From Phoronis pallida (taxonomy: Eukaryota; Phoronida; Phoronidae): a DNA stretch of 12,122 bases. Positions 1 through 8,400 of the stretch are shown here, piece by piece. The stretch covers positions 1 through 12,122 of the forward strand of contig JAOXYC010192133.1 in the NCBI GenBank assembly GCA_028565715.1. Direction: 5' to 3'. Each line of letters starts with the position of its first letter. Within the stretch, counting starts at the first letter, position 1. A program made the position numbers and the translations under genes. Below the pieces are notes generated by a model, which was not told where the DNA came from, searched no databases, and worked only from the letters and a program-made list of their open reading frames with translations.

Positions 1-1415
1 TTCTGACCCAATAGAACTCCCAAATTGTATGTCTAAACCTTGGAACAGCCTGAAACCGGTTGTGTTACTTTAAGAATCGCTAAGCTAGCTAGGTTCGATT
101 TAGATGAGCAACAACTGCATAACTAAGGAATCCGCTTGCATGTTGACACTTCTCTGGACAGTTACATGTATCTTAGAAATATCACTTTCCTAAAATCTAT
201 AATCTTGCTCTTGTCTAATTCGGATTTAATATTCGGTTTTCAAAACGCAATTACTTGAACAACAAATGATATTTCTGAAAACTACATAGCTTCAATTTTG
301 CACAACGATCTAATACAAATAAAAAGAATAAAAATCAATTTTTATTGCCTGTCCCCTCTACATAAATATTAGTATTGTAACAGTTTCATGTTTTGTATAT
401 ACACATGTACATATTAATGTCAAAAAACTTGTTTATACTGTTTTTGACACCTTCTTTATATGTTTGATGACCCGTATTATAGGTTGTATAACTGATCACA
501 TTTTACATCATGAGAAAAAAACCAAGGTCGTAATCATTTTAAGTGGTAATCAACATCTCCCAATTCGATTGTGTTGTGGATCAACGCACAGACGTTAAAT
601 TTATTGTACAAGTCAGGAACTGCTATTCCTATGACTGTTCTGAACATGCACTCTATTTTTTCGCGATGACAATTTGTTTTGTAGCGGTGACAATTTGTTT
701 TGTAGAGGTGACAATTTCTAACCGCTAAGAGATCGTGATACACAAACTATGAAATGCCTTTTCTTTTCATGTAACTTTTCTACCCACTGTTATCGATCTC
801 TCAAACGGCAGCGAAGCAATGTATTTGACAATAAATCACGTTCATCCTCAACGCTGTAATTATTGTCACTTTATTGTGATGAAATTGCGTTTTCTTGTCT
901 TAATGACAGTTGTCAGGAACAGAGTGAAATTGAATCGTTTTCTGATCATCGTGGGATCTCTTGAACGCGACTGAGATCAATCGATAAACTAGCTTGTTTT
1001 CTACATCGCTACAGAGGAATCAGCTTCAATTAAATGAGCGCATTTTATGCAACCGTTTTTATCTTTTGTCACGTATCAAGGTCGGAAAATTGATGATTGT
1101 TTTTGTTAGATGTTTTATTTAAAATAGCTTTCAGTTACTCTGATATAGCATGGCTTAAGTTACGGTTTGTTTGAGCACATACGATTCTGACCAGTACAAT
1201 TTGAAAATGAATTCACACGTTCGTTGTGACCTGAAACTGTTTTAAAATTTCGGTAACAAAAAGTAACGTAGTCCGTCAGTACCTTCAAAAAGATGAAGTT
1301 TGACGTATTTGGAAGAAGAAAAAAAGAAGAAACTTCAAAGGTGTCGCTGGTAGAGCCTATAGACATGTCTAAGGGGAGTCTACAATGCTAATGATATATG
1401 CATTTTTGATTACTA
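1..1415. other. Non-coding flank, probably upstream MAO intron
   Basis: AT-rich sequence with only short random open frames. I looked on both strands for the MAO segments that should precede the first visible exon (the conserved GPTQ-type region and the N-terminal GxGxxG flavin motif) and found none. The simplest reading is that this is part of a long intron of the MAO gene. The only structure seen is a small tandem repeat at 663-725. Confidence 0.5.
663..725. repeat. Three tandem copies of a 21-base unit
   Basis: The units at 663-683, 684-704 and 705-725 share a GGTGACAATTTGTTTTGTAG-like core. The first two differ at one base; the third keeps only the first half. The spacing is exactly 21, so the repeat reads through in frame on either strand and makes short spurious open frames. 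No function is visible. Confidence 0.8.
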
Positions 1416-1818
1416 GTGTCCCAAAGCCCCGAAACTTCAGATTGCTGCGAAAATATTATTTTAAAAAAAAACAAACACTTATCAAAGTAACACGACACGA
1501 ATATCCAATCTTTTATACGTCATTTGACAAAAAAAATCGAGGTATTTTGAGAAATTTGTCTACTCGAAAATGGTTTTGACCACTTTTTCCATTTGAAATA
1601 CAAAAATTCTCTCCACTGAAATCGCTCATGTGTGTTAAATGCATTGGTAACTTTTAAAAAGTGGTCAAAACAATTTTCGAGTATGAAATTTCAAATGTTC
1701 ATGACAATAAAAAGTTACAAAATACATTATTCTCTTTTCACAAATGACGTATGAGAGGTTAAATATTCATTTCGAGGAACTTTGATGAGCATTTTAAAAT
1801 ATTTTCAAAGGGACACCC
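1416..1818. mobile_element. Decayed palindromic (foldback/MITE-like) element
   Basis: The two halves are imperfect reverse complements. The best arm is 1551-1588 against 1655-1692, sharing ACTCGAAAATGGTTTTGACC with one mismatch. Farther out, ATACGTCATTTG (about 1516) pairs with CAAATGACGTAT (about 1742), GAAAATATT...TTAAAA pairs with its complement near 1790-1810, and GTGTCCC (about 1419) pairs with GGGACAC (about 1810). The matches stay in order over about 400 bases, as expected for an old non-autonomous foldback transposon. There is no coding content, and no clear target-site duplication could be fixed. Confidence 0.55.
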
Positions 1819-2237
1819 TTTACTTCAGCCTCAATGATCGCCCATGTGCGGAGATTACTCCAGAGGAAAAGCCCGGATGTCTGCAAGGAAATTAAAATTT
1901 TCAATTGACCAGATTCGAAAAGATATTTGGCTAGATTCCGTGTTATGTAATTCTATTCTGCTCGCGTGAATCCAATTTCCTTTGCGACGGTTCGATTTAT
2001 TTCAAATTATAGAGACGTTTTTTTACAAAGTAACTTGACATTTGTCTGCACACACTTTCTAATAGTAAAAAATCGATTGCAATACAGACCTCAAAACATT
2101 CTTCCGCAAGCATTACACAAACAACAATTGTATCCGAGAATATATTTCCCATAGATTTAGCAAAAAATACACACTTATTTTTTAGATATCTCTTCACATC
2201 ATTATAACCACGTCTTAACTGACTACGCCAATTTCCT
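1819..2237. other. Non-coding stretch, nothing recognised
   Basis: AT-rich, with only short unrelated open frames on both strands and no family resemblance. Presumed upstream MAO intron. Confidence 0.4.
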
Positions 2238-2312
2238 TAAAAACACAGTTACAAAACCGGCGTCTCACTCAAATGGAATCCTCTAAATGATGGTCATGGT
2301 GAATTCCTGACC
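2238..2312 (+). pseudogene. Degenerate duplicate of the first visible MAO exon
   Basis: This segment copies the exon that begins 50 bases downstream. Both contain an ACAGTTA-ACA-ACCGG-GTCTC series, then the identical stretch ATGGAATCCTCTA, then CATGGT-AA/GAA-TTCCTGA. The copy has one 3-base deletion in the middle. In the homologous frame it still reads GVSLKWNPLNDGHGEFL, against [18 protein letters not shown] in the exon. It has lost the AG acceptor and the GAG|GT donor, and only about 50 bases separate it from the working exon, too short for an intron. It is therefore best read as a decayed tandem exon duplication rather than an alternative exon. Confidence 0.75.
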
Positions 2313-2361
2313 GTTTCGCAATTTTATCCAATTTACGGTTATTTTGTGAATATTTTTTCAG

Positions 2362-2463
2362 GGACAGTTAACACGATACACCGGAGTCTCGCCCACATGG
2401 AATCCTCTAGTTCTCATGGACATGGTCAACTTCCTGAAAGTCTTCGACCAAATGGGCAAGGAG
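2362..2463 (+). CDS. MAO: MAO window exon 1 (34 codons)
   Basis: The acceptor is TTTTTTCAG|GGA and the donor GAG|GTATAT; phase 0 at both ends. It encodes [16 protein letters not shown]... and ends FDQMGKE, matching the MAO segment PPVWNPITYLD...MGRE. A degraded copy lies just upstream. Confidence 0.92.
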
Positions 2464-5400
2464 GTATATTTAAGAATATTGTGAAATTCGCAATTCAATT
2501 CCCGGTCGAGAGTTCCGTATATCTGTCTTCAAATAATCACTTCGGCCAGCAAAGCAAAGCAAACATAATATTAATATTTTGAGTGTAAAGATAAACAAAT
2601 TTTGAATATTTTTAAAAATTCTTTAGTAGTAGCAGGCGTTTCTAACTACTCTGTCTCAGTTGCTCTATTTGGCGCCGTGGTACCAATATAAATAGTATTA
2701 CAATGATGACACGTAACTTCACTAGGTCTCACTAAATTTAAAAGTCTACATGTAAGTTTTTGATCACCGCCATGCTGTGTTTGTTGGGTCGGAGAGTTAG
2801 ATAGGAATGAAGTTCTCTAAATGGATCAGCGGAACTCGAACATGACGAAGAGAGATTTTGCAAGTTTTTTTATATCAAATTCAATTGTTTATCTGTGCTT
2901 TTCAGATCCCGGTAGACGCGCCTTGGTCCGCGCCTCATGCGAAAGAGTGGGACAATATCACCGTTGAAGAATGGATTAAAAAGAAATATATTTTTGAGTA
3001 TGTGGTGACCATGGAATTATATAAGAGTGATACATGTAGTAACGCCTGCATTAGGTGATCAGTACGTTGGCAACATTTAACTTTCAATATGTGGTCTTTA
3101 GACGGTTATATGCATCGAGTTCTTTTCAACGCCTCATATCGTAAAATTATTCGCAGACTTCTAATTCCATTTCATTTTTTAGCCTATAATGCAACCGTCC
3201 CAAAAATCAACCCAAAATTTAACTTGACTGTTGACCGTTGATAATCTGTTCTTTTTTCAGAGCTAGTAGAGATTTCGTGAGGTTGTTTGTCCGGTTGAAT
3301 GTCACAGTTGAGCCGACTGAGATCTCTCTCCTTTATATGCTCTGGTACGTGAAACAGTGCCAGGGTAGTTACCGTATATGGGAGACTGAGAACGGCGGTC
3401 AGGTAGGCAGTGATTTATGTCATTGGAATTGTGTGTCCCTTAGTTTTAAAATAGATATTGTCATCATCGTCCCCGTCATCATCATCAGTATCATCATCAC
3501 CATCATCACAATCGCGATCATCATCATCATCCAATCATCACTAACGTCATCTTCATCGTCGCCATCATTATCATCATCATCATCATCATCATTGCCATCG
3601 TCGTCAGCGTCATCATCATCAACAACCAACATTATCATCACCATCAACGGCATCTTACATCATCACGTCTGAATACTCCGATCCAAATGAATAATTCATC
3701 AAGTTACGCATTGGTAGCCTACTATACTAGAAATTCCTAAAACATTATACTGTTTAATGTAGGGATCCCAGCTATAAATAGATTTGGCAATTGTCTTGTT
3801 TGGAATTCAAATCTTGAAATTATTTGAGAAAAACACATTTTTCCAATCTGTTTAGCAATGAATTTCATGCCAATGACCTCACAAATTTTTTTTTTTCACT
3901 AAAATTGTTTTTTTTTCTGGCATAATGATAGCACTGCATACCATCTTAGAGAACATTCAAAAATAGTTGCAAACACCTTTAATGTTTTTTTTTTCTTAGG
4001 AGAGGAAGTTTGCCGGTGGTTCCAATCAAATAACTGTGAAAATGGCGCAAGAACTAGGAGGTTGGTTTTTTGTCTAAATGATGAGGTTATTTTTTGTTCA
4101 TCGCCATTTTGCCCTCAATTGTAGCTCTGTGGTCGTATCATTACGTTCTTTTTATCGATCAATAATTAACCAATCGGGTGAATAGAGTGGAGTTGTATCT
4201 TCAACTTATTACCAATTGTAACATGCTTTTTATCATCTTGTTGTATAGCCTTAGACTTTTTCGCGTTTACAAATCGCGACCTCACTCATTTTTAGCAGCT
4301 TGGAACATTTTGGAAAGAATTTTCGTGACCAATTAATGGCCAACGTGCAAATTCTGAGAATATTTTGGCGCGACAAATGCAAACGGAAATTTCTTTTTAT
4401 ATCGATCTAGACGATTTTTTGTTCGTCAGATTAGTTCATCATTAACATTCTCTATTTTATGTCCGATTTCAGATAAAGTTAAACTGAACAGTGTTGTAAA
4501 GCTGGTGCGTCAAACGGAGTCAAACATTTTGGTGGAGACACTTACAGGACAAAAATATGAGGTATTTTAAACGGCCAATTCCTGGCAACTAAACTTGAAG
4601 TATAGTTTGATAACGAAATCCCCGTTAATTACTAAAATAATCACACTATGTACAGTGAATCTCTCGTCGATATGTCTTGCCGCAATCAGCCTCCTGTCTC
4701 ACAGGCATCCGAGCAGGTCGGCTCTCATGGATATATGAGAGTGCCAAGTTTTTGGGTTGATTCGCACATACCGAGCTTTGATTGGAGGGTCAAATGTGTT
4801 GATCTTTGGTGTGTCCAGGTCAAAGTTGGCTCTGAAAATCTGCAAAAAAAGTTCATTAAATTGATGTTTTAAGGAATAAAAAGTAGGTAAGAAGTAAACA
4901 TTTTGGAGATTCTGTTCTTTTAAAAACAATGTCTACTAGTCCACCAACAGATATTATCGTCACTTTTACATGTATTAATGAAAAAATCTCGATACATCTA
5001 AAACTAAGCAATTTGCAAAATGGAAAAAGGTTTTGGGCTTTCTGAAATATTCCTTTTACAGCATTTCAAAATATTCTTTATGAATTGAAAATATCACAAT
5101 TCCGACAAATGATAAAAATACGCCCGAGGTCGAATTGCAGCCATTGGAGTACATCATTAGCTCCTGCGCTCCAACAGGCAGCGAGGCCTCGGTGGGTGGT
5201 GCGATAAATACGAGCTCTTGCTGGCGCATTATTGATCGAAGAGGCGGCCAAGCTGGAATCTGGAAGAGGATCGTCACCAGACACCAACAGCTTTGTGCAG
5301 CGGTGTTCATCAATGTCGTCAACGGCGATTTTCTTGAAATTGCCTTCACCGGAGTTGAAAAACTCGTAATCTTTGTCTTGTCCACAAGATCCGTCTTGGT

Positions 5401-8400
5401 TCTTAAAAGTCACTTCTCCGCCAAATTCGATTAGTAACTTGCCCGTGGTTAGTCCAATAAGCATGATGACTGTGAAAAAAGAAGTTACAAATCGCGCCAT
5501 TATTAATCGAAGTCCCGACAAAAACTTAATTCTTTGTCTACTTGTGTTGAGAGTTTAAACAGATGTTTCCAATGTTAAAAATGATTACTGACTACATGTA
5601 TGTTTACGACTGTAAACCTGTTTTTACTTATGCATGATTTATGTCCATCCATAATGAAGTATGAGGAGGTTTAGTGACCCAGAAATATATTTTGGGAAAG
5701 TGATTCGTGTCACTCGGGAAAGAAATAAAAATGTTTATGTGCAATAATAATGATAAATGTACCTCTGTATATTTTAACACAGTGGTTATTTTTTTCATTT
5801 TCGTGTGAAGGCATTTTTTAAAATGCCGTTCAGCGGAGCAATCCTAACTTACACACAAATGGAAATAAACTTCCTTAATATTCTGTTTAAAAAAACCGCC
5901 GGTATCTCTGCTGAATTGATTGTTGAGAGTCTTGTTGCTAAATACCTGTTTGTTTTTGTGGTCCGTTGTTACGCAGTGTCTTATTAAATTGAACATATGG
6001 AATATTGAAGTACCGCTTACTGTCTGTCAGGAAGACTCAACCCGTTGTTGAAAACAAGAATGTCTGTGAGAGTGATTATCTGTCAGGCCGTACGTGGCTT
6101 TATGAGTGTGAAGAACGATGTTCGTCAAGTACGAGAGAAAAATATATCAAAAGTTTGAATTTTCGAAACAGTTTTGACAGATATTAAACTTTACAAATGT
6201 CCTCGGATTTTCATTAATTACAGGCTTCCTACGTCGTCATGGCAACCCCTCCATTCATTCAAGGTTCCATACATTTCGAGCCTCCGTTCAACTCGACTCG
6301 GACCCAACTCATACAAAGGATTCCAATGGGTCGCTGTATCAAGTCAACGACAGTATATAAGAAAGCTTACTGGAGAAATATTGGTAAGCCTTGAGAGAAA
6401 ATCACAATGAAATGATTATGATATGATTTTTATTGTAATTATCTAACCCAAAAGCGTTCAATGAACATAGTGATATTCAAGGTTTCATTCACACTCGCAT
6501 CTGTCCAACTCAATAGAGATCTAGACTGATGTGAAAATCAAAACGGACCCCTGGAATGTGAGACTCCGAAGAATTATTATGCAGGCGACAATGCCGATGA
6601 TGATGCTGATGAATGATCATAACCATTCAGTTCCCTTGAACATGCTTTGTCGATTAAATCAATAAAATGGAACATGAAGTATCGTTACGTCGTTTCATAA
6701 AAAAACAAGTGTGTTTTGGTGTCCGAAGATTTGGTGTTCGAAAATTGCGACATCTTACCGTAGTGTTTTTTCTCACAACAGGACACAGTGGGACAACGTT
6801 CTTCGACCGAATGCCACTAACAGCTACGTTAGATGATTGTAAACCAGACGGAACATTTCCGGGAATTACTACGTGGGTTGCTAGGTCTTTTAATGTGTCA
6901 CATTTAGTAAATATCTTTGTTATAGTTTGAGCAAATTTTGCTAAAAATTAGAATTGCCATTTCGCAGTCTCATTTTTTGTTTCTGTATAAGCCTGTTGTA
7001 TGTAAGTGCAAATTCAAAGTGCAGAACTTGACGCCCAAAAAATAGAAGCAGTTAAAAATTCAAATATTTAATGACTCATTGATACAAACCAGAAAACGTT
7101 TCAGTCGTCTTTCTATTCTAGCTTTGTATGCGGAGACGGTGCTCGACAAATGTCAAAGATGACCAAAGCGGAGAGGCAAAAAATAACGTGTGAAAACTTC
7201 GCAAAAGTCTGGAATTCGGATGAACTTTTACAAGTAAGTAATAAAAACGTTTTGACAAGTTTTTGAACTCAGTTCGATTTTGATCAGGCACGAGATAAAA
7301 ATGTGGCACGGTGGATAGAATCATGCAATATATAATATATATGAAATTTCGATTAAATCTATCATAGAGACTTGCCTTAAAAAAAAGCATGATGAATGGA
7401 CAAATCATTCACGTCAAATTCAACAGGACAATCTGGCTTTTTTCAGTTATATTCGAAGTAGAAGGGGGGAAAGGATTACAATTGAATTTTCCTCTAGACT
7501 TACAGTATTTTCCCGCCTTTTGCAGCCTGTAGCCTACATTGACCACGACTGGGCGACGGAACCATACACAGGGGGGTGTTATACGGCAACGTATCCACCG
7601 GGCGTCATGTCCAGATACGGCAGGTAGGATGATGCACAGATGCCCGACAATATCGTGGCTTAAGCCAAGATCTAGTAGTAGTATTTACTATTACTAGATC
7701 TTGGCTTTAGCCACGATATTGCCGGGCACCTGTGGGTTGATGGAGGTCGGAGGTCACAATACGTCTTACCGGTACTGTTAAAAGCGGTACTTGTATGCCA
7801 ATGAGGTTGATCATAACTGCGAAAAAACTCCCCACTCCATTTTTTCGACGTGTTTATTTTTTATTATCTCGTGATTTAAATTTTCCGAATAATAAACACC
7901 CTCCTATGTTCCAATTGCAAGTTCTACAAATGTGTACAATATTTTTTTAAAAGACCCAAATTGGCGATTAAAGAACGCCGATTTTTAACACTGAAACAAT
8001 TTCATATGGTCATTTATCTTAAAAACAATTTTTTTTAATTTTTTTAAACTCAACATAAACTGCCAATGTTTTCTTTCCTTTCAGTGAAATTCGGAAACCC
8101 CACGGTCGTGTTTATTTCGCGGGGACGGAGACGGCCACCCATTGGGCGGGGTACATGGAGGGTGCCGTGCAGAGTGGTGAGAGAGCGGCTAGGGAGGTGA
8201 GTGAAGAGAAAATCAACCTTTAGTGAGAGTTACACGCAGGAGAGTGATATGTAACCACTAAGTGCAGAATCTTACTAAATAGTAAATACTAAAAGAATAA
8301 ATCAATTGGATAAAGATCAGGCCTTGGTAACAACCGGGTACGCGGACACCAAACCGGTCACACGGACCTCAAACCGGGTACACGGACCTAAATACCGAGT

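Noticed and set aside
84-112. GGTTCGATTT, like a tRNA T-loop
   Set aside because: No paired T-stem, acceptor stem or D-arm around it.
1160-1366. 68-codon open frame on - upstream of MAO
   Set aside because: No domain likeness and no splice-consistent neighbours; does not match missing MAO exons.
2346-2582. 78-codon open frame on + ([14 protein letters not shown]...)
   Set aside because: Wrong frame over the real MAO exon at 2362-2463; the MAO match is in another frame.
3420-3653. Asp/Met-rich open frame on -
   Set aside because: A translation of the TCA microsatellite, with no family resemblance.
3238-3672. 144-codon open frame on + across exon 3 and the microsatellite
   Set aside because: Its second half is pure triplet repeat. 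Only the first part is MAO coding, and it ends at the splice donor at 3403.
4840-5050. Open stretch on - between the discoidin blocks as the missing middle exon
   Set aside because: One frame is open, but it lacks the conserved Trp/Tyr and Gln-Gly pattern of the F5/8C middle.
5501-5521. Longer start for the discoidin protein at 5521
   Set aside because: That start would be TTG. The ATG at 5500 has good context and places the signal peptide at the N-terminus.
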